Notes: generated by a model not told the origin, from the letters alone. Counted from the stretch's first letter, positions 43,974 through 52,951 are shown. The stretch: 64,000 nucleotides of DNA from Clostridia bacterium (GCA_017452945.1 JAFTLD010000029.1:1-64000); one strand, 5' to 3'. Made by a program: numbers and translations.

Positions 43974-44213
43974 TGTAACTATTATACAAATATAATGATA
44001 TAAAGTTGTAGAAAACCACAAAATCTCGGAGCAATCGGTGACGTATCTGTTTTGTGATACTGCATCTAGTATCAGGGGAGTTTACAAAATCAACATCTGG
44101 TGTTATAGTACAGATAGAATGCTGATGCTAAGGTTGTTAACAGTGAGCTACGGCAGACACAAAATCTACTCCGATACAAGAGAAATCACAGCAGCCAATG
44201 TCAGGGACGAAGC
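43974..44213. other. Intergenic stretch without a convincing gene
   Basis: Between the LRR gene promoter and the terminator of the Gfo/Idh operon. AT-rich at the LRR side. A 62-codon plus-strand reading frame (44038-44226) has no ribosome site, no recognisable motif and runs into the terminator stem, so I do not call it a gene. I see no RNA structure or repeat of note. Confidence 0.6.
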
Positions 44214-44215
44214 AC

Positions 44216-44246
44216 AAAAAAAGTGAGCGGGAGCCAAGCCCCCGCC
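44216..44246 (-). terminator. Rho-independent terminator of the Gfo/Idh operon
   Basis: GCGGGGGC and GCTCCCGC form an 8-bp stem (one G-T pair, 3-nt loop), followed on the minus strand by TCAC and a run of seven T residues. It ends the five-gene minus-strand operon. Confidence 0.85.
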
Positions 44247-44258
44247 CTACGTCTATAT

Positions 44259-45458
44259 TCAATTCATCTCACAAAACGCGCCGTTGGTGAAGTCCGGGAA
44301 GTCTACGGGGGCACCCCCCTTAGCAATCGAGATTTCGGAAAGCGGTGTGACAGCCATCCATGCGGCTGCGTCATACACGTCGATGGGGCAAGGTGTGCCG
44401 TTGCGTACTGCCTCGATGAATGCGTCATAGACCAAGCCGTCCATGCCACCGTGGCCGCCGCGCAAGCCCTCTTTGAGGTACTTTTCCCAAACGGGATGCT
44501 CGTATTTTTCCAAGTAGCGTTCAGCATTGTTCCATTGCTTGGACCAGCACCAGTGATCTGCCTCGGTAAAGTCGCTGTCAAGGTAGATAGAGTTATTATC
44601 TTCCATGTACATGCCGAGTGTGCCGCGAATCGTAAATCTTCTGCTGTATGCTCTGGGCAGCGTAGTATCCAGGCTGAGCATGATGGTCTCACCGTTTGCG
44701 CATTTGATGATGGTGGTGACTACATCTCCCTGTGCAAAGCTTGCCGTCTGCAGCGCGGGATCAACGTCAGTATGGTTCTTGGCAAATTCATTCATTCCGC
44801 GAGATTTGCTTGCCATCGAAACAAGAGAGAGGAAACGGTTGCCGCGATTGATATTCAGCACCTGCGCAATGGGGCCAAGCTCATGCGTGGGATAATTCTC
44901 GCAGTTTCTGTGCAGATAGTTCCGCAGTCTGTAATGTCTGTTTTCGTTTCCGTGCGCAACCTCACTGCGCAGATCATGGCAATAACCGCCCTCGCAATGC
45001 ACGATCTCACCAAAAAGTCCTTGCTTGATCATATTCATGACCATCATTTCAATTCTGCCATAGCAGCAATTTTCAAGGAACATAAAGGGCGTCCGTGTAC
45101 GCTCATAGGTGCGGACAAGCTCCCAGCACTGGTCAATCGAATATGCACCGCCGACCTCCATGCCCACGGCAATTCCCTTTTCCATAGCCTCAACGGCAAT
45201 CGGAACGTGTGATTCCCAAGAAGATATGATCAAAACAGCATCGACAAGCTGCCCGTCAAGTACGTCATGCCAATTTGTGCTTGCAAACGGCTTGTCTTGT
45301 CCATGCCTGATCACGGTATCCACGGCCCACTGCAATCTATCTTCATACGTATCACATACAGCCGTAACACACATATTATCCATTTCCAAAAGACAATGCT
45401 CCAGCATGTATTGGCCTCTGCATCCAATGCCTATAACACCTACTCTGACTTTTTCCAT
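44259..45458 (-). CDS. Gfo/Idh/MocA oxidoreductase, GH109-like
   Basis: 399 residues. Rossmann motif VRVGVIGIGCRGQYML at the N-terminus. The usual EKP motif is replaced by GMEVGGAYS, and the C-terminal part has RGGHGGMDGLVYDAFIEAV and DVYDAAAWMAVTPLSE. Those are features of the GH109 branch, in which NAD+ stays bound and glycosides are cleaved by transient oxidation of the sugar at C3. The exact substrate is unknown. Start ATG at 45458 after GGAGGAC (an upstream start would run into the preceding gene). Last gene of the operon, 20 bp after the second Gfo/Idh gene. Confidence 0.82.
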   Translation of the reverse strand: MEKVRVGVIGIGCRGQYMLEHCLLEMDNMCVTAVCDTYEDRLQWAVDTVIRHGQDKPFASTNWHDVLDGQLVDAVLIISSWESHVPIAVEAMEKGIAVGMEVGGAYSIDQCWELVRTYERTRTPFMFLENCCYGRIEMMVMNMIKQGLFGEIVHCEGGYCHDLRSEVAHGNENRHYRLRNYLHRNCENYPTHELGPIAQVLNINRGNRFLSLVSMASKSRGMNEFAKNHTDVDPALQTASFAQGDVVTTIIKCANGETIMLSLDTTLPRAYSRRFTIRGTLGMYMEDNNSIYLDSDFTEADHWCWSKQWNNAERYLEKYEHPVWEKYLKEGLRGGHGGMDGLVYDAFIEAVRNGTPCPIDVYDAAAWMAVTPLSEISIAKGGAPVDFPDFTNGAFCEMN

Positions 45459-45477
45459 TGCTATGTCCTCCGTGTAT

Positions 45478-46446
45478 TCACCTTGATATTTGCTCAATGC
45501 CGCCTTTACTGCGATACGCAGCCAATACGAGTCTTACGACCTTGGCGGCCTCCTTTGCATCTATTGCAAAGTGTCTGCCGGCTGCTACGCAATCATAGAA
45601 ATCGGCAATTAATGCAGCATGTCCGCTGCCATAACATGCTTTACCAAGCACTTGAGCAGCGTCTTCATAATGCTCGTGCCTGTTTCCGAAAAGCACATCC
45701 TTGGGCATGAGCTTGATCCATTCCCCATCTGCCTTGACCGTAATCTCTACAGGGCAATCTGTTGCCCCTCCGTTTGTGGCATAAAAGGTAAAGCCGTTAT
45801 CCTTTTCACCTGCTAAAATTACTGCAGTGTCCTCGACCTCAATCTCATCCGCAAGTGTCATGCAAGAAATCGTTCCTCGCAAGACATCCGGCATACCGAC
45901 AAGCCATTGCACAAGATCCAACGTATGGAGTGCTTGATTGATCAGCACTCCGCCTCCCTCGGTATCCCACTTTCCTCTCCAGTCACCGGAACGGTAATAC
46001 GCAGCATCTCTGTGCCATGTGACGCTTGCGGCCGCACAGACAGATTTTTTGCCATTCAAATAAGCCTTAACCGCTTGATTGGCAGGGTTGTATCGATTTT
46101 GAAAACATACGCCCACTTGGCGATCGCTCTTTTCGGCAGCTCTCAAAACACGTACAATATCTTGCTCGGTAATACAAAGCGGTTTTTCGCAAAGCACGTT
46201 CACGCCATGCTCCAAGGCCGTTATGATCATATCCGCATGCAGATAATGCGGTGTGCAGATATGTACGACATCAATCTGTTCCGCTTCCAGCATGGCAACA
46301 TAGTCGGTATAGTGACGTTCGCCCGGGGCATTACGGAGCGCTTCCGGATCGCAATCACAAATCGCAACGATGGTATGCCCCTGCTGTGACAATACTTGTG
46401 CATGCAATTTTGCAATATTGCCGTATCCGATAATAGCTGACTTCAT
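45478..46446 (-). CDS. Gfo/Idh/MocA family oxidoreductase
   Basis: 322 residues. N-terminal NAD(P)-binding AIIGYGNIAKLHAQVL, then CTPHYLHADMIITALEHGVNVLCEKPLC with the canonical EKP, and the active-site region GGGVLINQALHTLDLVQWLVG. The C-terminal sheet is shorter than in the two neighbouring paralogues. It most likely oxidises or reduces a sugar or sugar derivative at a secondary hydroxyl. Ribosome site AAAGGAG. Middle member of three adjacent Gfo/Idh genes. Confidence 0.85.
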   Translation of the reverse strand: MKSAIIGYGNIAKLHAQVLSQQGHTIVAICDCDPEALRNAPGERHYTDYVAMLEAEQIDVVHICTPHYLHADMIITALEHGVNVLCEKPLCITEQDIVRVLRAAEKSDRQVGVCFQNRYNPANQAVKAYLNGKKSVCAAASVTWHRDAAYYRSGDWRGKWDTEGGGVLINQALHTLDLVQWLVGMPDVLRGTISCMTLADEIEVEDTAVILAGEKDNGFTFYATNGGATDCPVEITVKADGEWIKLMPKDVLFGNRHEHYEDAAQVLGKACYGSGHAALIADFYDCVAAGRHFAIDAKEAAKVVRLVLAAYRSKGGIEQISR

Positions 46447-46457
46447 GACAGTCTCCT

Positions 46458-47636
46458 TTACTTGCTGCCAAACGTGCCTGCGGTATCGGCAACTGCACCG
46501 TCGTCACAGGTCTTCTTCACAGAATTCGCTACGTGCTGCTGAAGCTCTCTGTAGTAACGCTCCTCGTCAACGGGCAGCGTAATGGTCTCACCGTTGTTCC
46601 AACCGGAAAGCTCCATAGCGTTCATCATTTCAACACCGTTGATACCTTCGGTACCATCTACAAACAAGGGCTCTTCACCGCGGATCGCTGCAACAAAGTT
46701 ATTGATAATGCCCGTGTGCTGCTGATTCTCACCATCAGTCTCAACTTCTATCTTCGTGCATTTAGGAGGAATAAAGCCGGTATCGGCCGATTTCGCCCAT
46801 TCCTGCGTATCGTTTTCGTTCTTCCAGTAATAGAGCTTATTGTTCTCAACCAACAGCTTGCCAAGAGTACCGGAAATTTCAAAACGGTTTGTACCGGGAG
46901 CTTCACCCGTAGTGGTAATAAACATACCGGTGGCACCGTTCTTGTAACGGAAATATGCGGTAACCTCGTCCTCTACCTCAATGTCGTGCCATTTGCCGTA
47001 CTGGCAGAAGCCGTTGATTGCAACAGGCATTTCGCCAACTACCCATTGAACAAGGTCGATCTGGTGCGGGCATTGATTGATCAGTACACCGCCGCCTTCA
47101 CCTTCCCAGGTAGCACGCCAGCTGCCACTGTCATAATACTGCTGTGTACGGTACCAGTCGGTAATGATCCAAGTCACTCTCTGCAACTCGCCAATACCGC
47201 CCGATTGTACGATCTCGCGCATTTTGCGATATACGCAGTTTGTACGCTGATTGAACATCATAGCAAACAGCGCATTGCACTGCTTTGCGCATTCGTTCAT
47301 TTCCTTGACCTGTCTTGTATATACGCCGGCGGGCTTGTCACAAATAACGTGAATGCCGCGCTTCAAGCACTCCATGACCATTTCGGGATGGAAATAGTGC
47401 GGAACGACAACCATGACCATATCACAAAGGCCGCTGTCCAGCATGTCGATATAGTTATCAAAATATGTAATATCCTGACCCACGGTTCTGGTCTTCATGA
47501 CCTCGATCTTTGCGGGATTGTTATCGCAAAGTGCGGTGACGACAGCATTGGGCGCATGACCGGGATTGAATACACCTGCCATATAGTGCGTGCCCTGATT
47601 ACCAAGACCAATAATACCAACTCTTACCTTTTCCAT
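46458..47636 (-). CDS. Gfo/Idh/MocA family oxidoreductase
   Basis: 392 residues. VRVGIIGLGNQGTHYM is the nucleotide-binding start; HYFHPEMVMECLKRGIHVICDKPAG holds a DKP variant of the EKP motif; GGGVLINQCPHQIDLVQWVVG carries the conserved His and Asp of the active site. A long C-terminal domain with VETDGENQQHTGIINNFVAAI is typical of myo-inositol or glycoside dehydrogenase-like members. Substrate unknown. Ribosome site AAAGGAG; 12 bp after the TIM-barrel gene. Confidence 0.87.
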   Translation of the reverse strand: MEKVRVGIIGLGNQGTHYMAGVFNPGHAPNAVVTALCDNNPAKIEVMKTRTVGQDITYFDNYIDMLDSGLCDMVMVVVPHYFHPEMVMECLKRGIHVICDKPAGVYTRQVKEMNECAKQCNALFAMMFNQRTNCVYRKMREIVQSGGIGELQRVTWIITDWYRTQQYYDSGSWRATWEGEGGGVLINQCPHQIDLVQWVVGEMPVAINGFCQYGKWHDIEVEDEVTAYFRYKNGATGMFITTTGEAPGTNRFEISGTLGKLLVENNKLYYWKNENDTQEWAKSADTGFIPPKCTKIEVETDGENQQHTGIINNFVAAIRGEEPLFVDGTEGINGVEMMNAMELSGWNNGETITLPVDEERYYRELQQHVANSVKKTCDDGAVADTAGTFGSK

Positions 47637-47648
47637 TTTACTACTCCT

Positions 47649-48419
47649 TTACAGATGATTTTGAATGTATCGAATACTGCGACCAACCTGCTCCATCGGA
47701 TCGGGCATGGTTGCTGCGTTATCCTGCTCAACGAGGAAATACTGTGCGCCTGCTGCACGCATACGCGGAATCAGAGATGCGAAATCGATATTGCCGTCAC
47801 CAACCGGGGCAAATACCGGTGTAAACCCACCGATAGCCTGCTCGGAATTCGCGATCATATAATCCTTGAGATGGACACAGCAGATCCTTCCTTTCAGGCG
47901 GTCTACGGTAGCACCGATGTCCACGCCACCGTACTGCAGCCAATAGGTATCCAGCGTATAGTTGATGTGAGGCGCATTTTCAATGATATAATCAAACACA
48001 GTTTGTCCACCATGCTTGAAAAATTCGAAATGATGGTGATGATAAAAGAATGAAAAGCCATTCTCTTGCATAATCTCACCCGCACGGTCAAGCTGTTCGA
48101 TCATACTCTTGCAGCGCACCTCGTCCGCGATCGCATCGGGAGGCATAGCACCCAAACCAATATTTTTGCAACCGAATTTTGCGTGCTCCTCCATCAGTGC
48201 CTGCGTATCATTGATGATGCGGTCCATGGGTACGTGCGTCAGCACCACGGGCAATCCGGTAGCCGCGCTGACACGCGCGATCCTGTCGGGCTCAAAAGCA
48301 CCGCCGGAATACTGGATATACGAATATCCCATTTCCTTGAGTGCCTTGGCAGCTTCCAGAAAATGCTCCTCGGTATCCAGATAATTGCGAATTGAAAACA
48401 GATTAAGTCCCGCTTGCAT
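47649..48419 (-). CDS. Sugar phosphate isomerase/epimerase-like TIM-barrel protein
   Basis: About 256 residues of the xylose isomerase-like (AP endonuclease 2) fold. MQAGLNLFSIRNYLDTEEHF and ALKEMGYSYIQYSGGAF start the barrel; FFYHHHHFEFF, YTLDTYWLQYGGVD, VHLKDY and FLVEQDNA provide the metal-binding His, Glu and Asp residues. In gene sets with Gfo/Idh enzymes such proteins often act as keto-sugar isomerases, epimerases or deglycosylating lyases. The ATG at 48419 is preceded by AAGGAGG at long spacing and overlaps the preceding gene by 17 bp. Confidence 0.82.
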   Translation of the reverse strand: MQAGLNLFSIRNYLDTEEHFLEAAKALKEMGYSYIQYSGGAFEPDRIARVSAATGLPVVLTHVPMDRIINDTQALMEEHAKFGCKNIGLGAMPPDAIADEVRCKSMIEQLDRAGEIMQENGFSFFYHHHHFEFFKHGGQTVFDYIIENAPHINYTLDTYWLQYGGVDIGATVDRLKGRICCVHLKDYMIANSEQAIGGFTPVFAPVGDGNIDFASLIPRMRAAGAQYFLVEQDNAATMPDPMEQVGRSIRYIQNHL

Positions 48420-49272
48420 TCTTAACAAATCCTCCTTGTGTTTGTTGATAACCGTTTTGCACCAGCAGCTCTTTGAGCGCGTTTGCAGCAGCATCAAAGG
48501 CTTGGTCGTTGGATGCAAAAGTATATTTATTCTTCATTTCCTGATTATCGATCTGTGCATATCCGGCAAATACACGCAAGTGCGGCTCCAGCGTCAGTAC
48601 GACGTCCGCATCGGAATCGATCATAGCGATCAGCTGATCGATCTTTCCGTCTCCATGTCCCGCAGGTACGATCTCACCCGTATCTGCAATGACGTCCTTG
48701 ATATGAAAATACTCGGTACGTGCGTGCAGGCTTTGCAGCGTTTTATCTGCAGATTGACCTACCTGTAAAAAGTTTGCAGGATCGTAAACAAAATACATTC
48801 CATTGACGTTTTGCATCAAAAGCTCCACTCTTTCAAGAGTGTCACCGTAAATGTCCTTTTCGTTCTCATGGCAAAGCATCACGCCGTACCTATCTGCTAC
48901 CTCGATCATGCGGTGAAGATATTCGTAAACCTTTTCTGGCTGATCGTAAGCGTTAAAAAAGCTGAACATACGAATTCTTTTTGCGCCAAGCACTTGCGCA
49001 AGCTCACATACGTGCGAGACGGTCTTCAGATATTCCTCAATATCCACGGAAACATCTACCTTGCCCAAAGGAGAGCCGACCGACCAAACGGTAATGCCTT
49101 GACTCTCAAGCTGCTGCTTGATTTGTGCAGCCTCTTCAAGCGTCAGATCCTTCACGTTTTTCCCCGCAACCGAACGCAGCTCGGTCAGAAAAATTCCATT
49201 TCTCTTCATCGCATCAATCTGGCCTTGTAAGGACGGGCTTGCCTCATCCGAAAATGCACAAAGTCTGATCAT
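48403..49272 (-). CDS. Sugar phosphate isomerase/epimerase-like TIM-barrel protein
   Basis: 289 residues, same superfamily as the next gene but clearly divergent. IRLCAFSDEASPSLQGQIDAM, ELRSVAGKNV, CHENEKDIYGD, YFVYDPANFLQVGQ, FHIKDV and VLTLEPHLRVF line the metal-binding pocket. First gene of the operon, starting from the 332-bp divergent region with an ATCGGAGG ribosome site. Substrate unknown. Its divergent orientation to uxaC suggests that both operons respond to the same sugar source. Confidence 0.83.
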   Translation of the reverse strand: MIRLCAFSDEASPSLQGQIDAMKRNGIFLTELRSVAGKNVKDLTLEEAAQIKQQLESQGITVWSVGSPLGKVDVSVDIEEYLKTVSHVCELAQVLGAKRIRMFSFFNAYDQPEKVYEYLHRMIEVADRYGVMLCHENEKDIYGDTLERVELLMQNVNGMYFVYDPANFLQVGQSADKTLQSLHARTEYFHIKDVIADTGEIVPAGHGDGKIDQLIAMIDSDADVVLTLEPHLRVFAGYAQIDNQEMKNKYTFASNDQAFDAAANALKELLVQNGYQQTQGGFVKNASGT

Positions 49273-49350
49273 TGTTTGCCTCCGATTTCTGATAATTCCA
49301 AATTTTCAAATATATTTTTTGAAAATTCATCGCATAATTTGCAAATCCCA

Positions 49351-49379
49351 TTGCTTTTTTTGCATTTATATTGTACAAT
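49351..49379 (+). promoter_or_regulatory. Candidate promoter of the uronate operon
   Basis: TTGCTT (49351-49356) and TACAAT (49374-49379), 17-bp spacer. It would give a leader of about 215 nt before uxaC. The minus-strand operon must also start in this region (49273-49440); I could not fix its promoter, because the sequence is very AT-rich and offers several weak candidates. Confidence 0.45.
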
Positions 49380-49459
49380 ATATATAAGACTCTGTCAAGA
49401 GTATTCAGAGCAACTTTTTTCATTTTTCCCGCAGCCTATCAATAAAGAACGAGGACATA

Positions 49460-49592
49460 GCGTGAATGTTCACTCTACCGTTTGTTTAGTATGCATTCAC
49501 GCATAAACTTCACCTAAAAATGGATCCCAACCCATTTTTGGAGCAAAGCCCCACGGTGAAGTTTCAAAACTATTTAAGCCGCCATAGGCGGC
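49460..49592 (+). promoter_or_regulatory. Structured leader of uxaC with four inverted repeats
   Basis: Four inverted repeats follow one another in the 5' leader. GCGTGAATG/CATTCACGC (49460-49468 with 49494-49502). AAACTTCACC/GGTGAAGTTT (49505-49514 with 49555-49564), which encloses AAAAATGG/CCATTTTT (49516-49523 with 49532-49539). GCCGCC-ATA-GGCGGC (49578-49592) ends 2 nt before the GGAGG ribosome site. This could be a regulatory RNA or a set of operators. It does not match a riboswitch I recognise. Confidence 0.55.
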
Positions 49593-49604
49593 ATGGAGGT
49601 TACT

Positions 49605-50996
49605 ATGAAACAATTTATGGATCGCGATTTTCTGCTCTCGAATCCAACGGCCGTAACACTTTATCACGAGTACGCGGCAAGCATGCCTTTGGTTGATTAC
49701 CATTGCCACATCGATCCCAAAGAAATTTGGGAGAACCGTCAGTTTGAAAACCTGACGCAAATCTGGCTTGGCGGTGACCACTACAAATGGCGCATCATGC
49801 GCTCCAACGGTGTTCCGGAGGAATACATCACCGGTAACGCACCCGACCGCGAAAAATTCCAAAAATTTGCTGAGGCTCTCCCCCGTGCAATCGGTAACCC
49901 CATGTACCATTGGTGCCACCTCGAGCTCAAGACCTACTTTGGATACGACGGTGCCCTGAACGGTCAGACAGCACAAACGGTTTGGGATCTGTGCAACGAA
50001 AAGCTCAAAACCATGCGCGCAAGAGATTTCATCAAGGCAAGCAACGTTGCCATGATCGGCACGACGGACGATCCCTGCAGCGATCTGGCTTATCACGCAC
50101 TGATCGCAACTGCAGACTTAAAAACCAAGGTTTGCCCCAGCTTCCGTCCCGATCCTGCGCTCAACATGCACAAGAAGGGCTTTGCGGAATACATAGCAAA
50201 GCTTTCCGCGACAAGCGGTATTGAGATCAAGACGGTAGGTGACGTCAAGGCTGCGCTGAGCGCACGTATGGATCATTTTGCTACACACGGTTGCCGCGCA
50301 AGTGACCACGGCCTTGATTACATCATGTACCGCACGGCAAGTGAGGACGAGATCAACAAGGCTCTTGCTTCTGCCCTTGCAGGACAGACCGTCCCCATGG
50401 AGCTTGTGGAAGCATACCAGACCGAGCTGCTTTTGTTCTGCGGACGCGAGTACGCCAAGCGCGGATGGGTCATGCAGCTGCACTTCAGCTGTATGAGAAA
50501 TCCCAACAGCCGTCGCTTTGCGGAGCTTGGCCCCGACACGGGATTTGACTGCATTGCCGTGACCGACAGCTGCGCTGCACTCTACCGTCTGATGGATGCG
50601 TGGGACAAGGATAACTCCCTGCCTCGCACAATTCTTTACAGCCTCAATCCCGCCGATAACCAATGGATCGATACGCTCTTGGGCGCATTCCAGGACAGCT
50701 CTGTTCCCGGCAAGATCCAGCACGGCAGCGCATGGTGGTTTAATGATAACAAGGTGGGTATGCAGGATCAGCTGACCAGCCTTGCCAACCTTTCCATTCT
50801 TGGCAACTTTGTTGGCATGCTGACTGACTCCCGCAGCTTTCTTAGCTACACCAGACACGAATACTTCCGCAGAATTCTCTGCAACCTGATCGGCACGTGG
50901 ATCGAAAATGGCGAGTACCCTTGCGATATTCCCACCGCAGGAGCACTCGTTCAGGATATTTGCTACAACAACGCAGCCCGCTATTTTGAACTTTAA
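49605..50996 (+). CDS. uxaC: Glucuronate isomerase
   Basis: 463 residues, standard UxaC length. MKQFMDRDFLLSNPTA, YHEYAASMPLVDYHCHIDPKEI (with the HxH metal motif), GGDHYKWRIMRSNGV and the C-terminal SFLSYTRHEYFRRILCNLIG are diagnostic. It isomerises D-glucuronate to D-fructuronate (and galacturonate to tagaturonate). The ATG at 49605 follows GGAGG; an ATG at 49593 overlaps that ribosome site and is not used. First gene of the five-gene operon. Confidence 0.96.
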   Translation: MKQFMDRDFLLSNPTAVTLYHEYAASMPLVDYHCHIDPKEIWENRQFENLTQIWLGGDHYKWRIMRSNGVPEEYITGNAPDREKFQKFAEALPRAIGNPMYHWCHLELKTYFGYDGALNGQTAQTVWDLCNEKLKTMRARDFIKASNVAMIGTTDDPCSDLAYHALIATADLKTKVCPSFRPDPALNMHKKGFAEYIAKLSATSGIEIKTVGDVKAALSARMDHFATHGCRASDHGLDYIMYRTASEDEINKALASALAGQTVPMELVEAYQTELLLFCGREYAKRGWVMQLHFSCMRNPNSRRFAELGPDTGFDCIAVTDSCAALYRLMDAWDKDNSLPRTILYSLNPADNQWIDTLLGAFQDSSVPGKIQHGSAWWFNDNKVGMQDQLTSLANLSILGNFVGMLTDSRSFLSYTRHEYFRRILCNLIGTWIENGEYPCDIPTAGALVQDICYNNAARYFEL

Positions 50997-51011
50997 AAGG
51001 AGAGTTACGCT

Positions 51012-52094
51012 ATGCAAATGACGTTTCGCTGGTACGGCGAAGGTAATGACAAAATCAGCCTTGCCGATATCAAACAAATTCCCGGTGTCAGCGGTATCGT
51101 TTGGGCCTTACACGACAAGATGCCCGGAGAGATCTGGCAGCCCGAGGAAATCGCAAAGGTAAAAGCACAGCTTGACGAATACGGCTTCAACATGGACGTC
51201 GTTGAATCTGTCAACGTGCACGACGACATCAAGATCGGTCTTCCCACAAGAGATGGCTACATCGAAAACTACAAGCAGACCATTCGCAATCTTGCGCCTT
51301 TTGGCGTCAAGGTCATCTGCTACAATTTCATGCCGATCTTTGACTGGACAAGATCCAATCTGTTCCATCCCGTAGGCGACGGATCGACCGCTTTGTTCTA
51401 TGAAAAGAACATGATCCAGGACGACTATAATGCTATGGCTAAGTACATTCTGGACTTCACCGAGAAATACAACATGTCCTTCCCCGGCTGGGAGCCTGAG
51501 CGTATGGCTAAGCTGGACGAGCTGTTCAAGGCTTATGCAGGCGTTGATCACGAAAAGCTGTGGGCCAACCTCAAATATTTCCTTGAAGAACTCATGCCCG
51601 TGTGCGAGGAGACCGGTATCAAGATGGCGATTCACATGGACGATCCGCCTTGGGACATCTTCGGTCTGCCCAGACTTTTGGTGGACGAGCCCTCGATCGA
51701 TCGTTTCCTTTCCATGGTGGACCACCCGTGCAACTGTCTGACACTGTGTTCGGGTAGCTTGAACGCGAACCCCAACACCAACGTAGCAGATATCGTGCGC
51801 AAGCATTGCGACAGAATCGCATTTGCCCACATCCGTAACGTCAAGCACTTCGAAAACGGTGACTTCTCCGAAGCCAGCCACCGTGACTGTGATGGCGATA
51901 CCGGCATTCTTGACATACTTAAGGCTTACCACGACGGCGGCTACCAAGGCTACATTAGACCCGACCACGGCAGACACCTGTGGGGAGAAGGCCCCGGCAC
52001 AGTCAGACCCGGCTACGGACTTTATGACAGAGCGCTTGGCATTATGTATATGCTTGGCGTTTGGGACATGCTTGATAAATTGGAGGAAAAATAA
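51012..52094 (+). CDS. uxuA: Mannonate dehydratase
   Basis: 360 residues. MTFRWYGEGNDKISLADIKQ, IPGVSGIVWALHDKMPGE, the central IKMAIHMDDPPW (metal site) and CSGSLNANPNTN match the UxuA family; AFAHIRNVKHF and RPDHGRHLWGE complete the barrel. It dehydrates D-mannonate to 2-keto-3-deoxygluconate. Ribosome site AAAAGGAG, 15 bp after uxaC. Confidence 0.96.
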   Translation: MQMTFRWYGEGNDKISLADIKQIPGVSGIVWALHDKMPGEIWQPEEIAKVKAQLDEYGFNMDVVESVNVHDDIKIGLPTRDGYIENYKQTIRNLAPFGVKVICYNFMPIFDWTRSNLFHPVGDGSTALFYEKNMIQDDYNAMAKYILDFTEKYNMSFPGWEPERMAKLDELFKAYAGVDHEKLWANLKYFLEELMPVCEETGIKMAIHMDDPPWDIFGLPRLLVDEPSIDRFLSMVDHPCNCLTLCSGSLNANPNTNVADIVRKHCDRIAFAHIRNVKHFENGDFSEASHRDCDGDTGILDILKAYHDGGYQGYIRPDHGRHLWGEGPGTVRPGYGLYDRALGIMYMLGVWDMLDKLEEK

Positions 52095-52096
52095 TT

Positions 52097-52939
52097 ATGA
52101 TGAATTTACCGTTGAACATTGATTATACCGGCAAGGTTGTTGTCGTTACCGGTGCGGGTGGCTTGATCTGCGGTGCCATGGCACGCGCATTTGCTCAGTG
52201 CGGTGCAAAGGTTGCAGCACTTGACCTCAACGAAGAAGCAGTAAACAAGCTGGCTGACGAACTGAATGCCGAAGGCTTTATCTGCAAGGGCTACAAGGCA
52301 AACGTGCTTGATCCCGAAGCGCTCGAAGCAGTTCACGCACAGGTACTTGCCGATCTTGGCAAATGCGACGTGCTCGTTAACGGTGCGGGCGGCAACAATC
52401 CCCGCGCAACCACCACAAACGAATATCATCACGAGGCAACTCCCGATGGCAAGTCCTTCTTTGATCTTGACGCGGGCGGTGTGGATTTCGTATTCAAGCT
52501 CAATTTCCAGGGCACGCTGCTGCCCACCCAGGCATTTGCCAAGGACATGCTGGAGAACGGCGGCTGCATTCTCAATATTTCTTCCATGAATGCATACACC
52601 CCTCTGACCAAGATTCCCGCATATTCGGCAGCAAAGGCAGGCATTTCCAACTTCACCCAGTGGCTTGCTACCCACTTTGCAGGTACGGGCATCCGCTGCA
52701 ACGCCATCGCTCCCGGCTTCCTGGTTTCCGCGCAGAACTATTCTCTGCTCTTCAACGAGGACGGCACACCTACTGCAAGAAGTGCTAAGATCCTGAACGG
52801 TACCCCTTGCCACAGATACGTACAGGCAGAGGAACTGCTGGGTGCTACACTCTTCCTTTGCGACGATAAGAGTGCATCTGCCATTACAGGCGTGGTGCTT
52901 CCCATTGACTGCGGCTTTGCTGCATATTCCGGTGTATAA
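52097..52939 (+). CDS. uxuB: SDR-type D-mannonate oxidoreductase (fructuronate reductase)
   Basis: 280 residues of the short-chain dehydrogenase family. Cofactor loop VVVTGAGGLICGAMAR (about 15-30), VNGAGGNNPRATTTNEYHHEA, active-site Ser in ISSMNAYTPL, and YSAAK (Tyr176, Lys180). It resembles the YjmF-type D-mannonate oxidoreductases of Bacillus, which replace the longer UxuB of Escherichia coli. It would reduce fructuronate to mannonate, between UxaC and UxuA. The function rests on family resemblance plus position. Confidence 0.87.
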   Translation: MMNLPLNIDYTGKVVVVTGAGGLICGAMARAFAQCGAKVAALDLNEEAVNKLADELNAEGFICKGYKANVLDPEALEAVHAQVLADLGKCDVLVNGAGGNNPRATTTNEYHHEATPDGKSFFDLDAGGVDFVFKLNFQGTLLPTQAFAKDMLENGGCILNISSMNAYTPLTKIPAYSAAKAGISNFTQWLATHFAGTGIRCNAIAPGFLVSAQNYSLLFNEDGTPTARSAKILNGTPCHRYVQAEELLGATLFLCDDKSASAITGVVLPIDCGFAAYSGV

Positions 52940-52951
52940 GGAGGCTGTATC

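Noticed and set aside
43330..44003. Two long plus-strand reading frames over the minisatellite (repeats of VSSPSV and GGFFAIG)
   Set aside because: They are the mirror frames of the TDGExT repeat. The minus-strand frame has a signal peptide, lipobox and known domains; the plus-strand frames have no ribosome site or domain.
44038..44226. 62-codon plus-strand frame between the LRR gene and the Gfo/Idh operon
   Set aside because: No ribosome site, no motif, and it runs into the operon terminator stem.
46533..48053. 506-codon plus-strand frame opposite the Gfo/Idh genes
   Set aside because: The minus-strand genes have clear Rossmann and active-site motifs and good ribosome sites; the plus-strand product has no recognisable fold signature.
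50118..51977. Long minus-strand frames opposite uxaC and uxuA
   Set aside because: Antisense shadows of two confidently identified enzymes; no ribosome sites.
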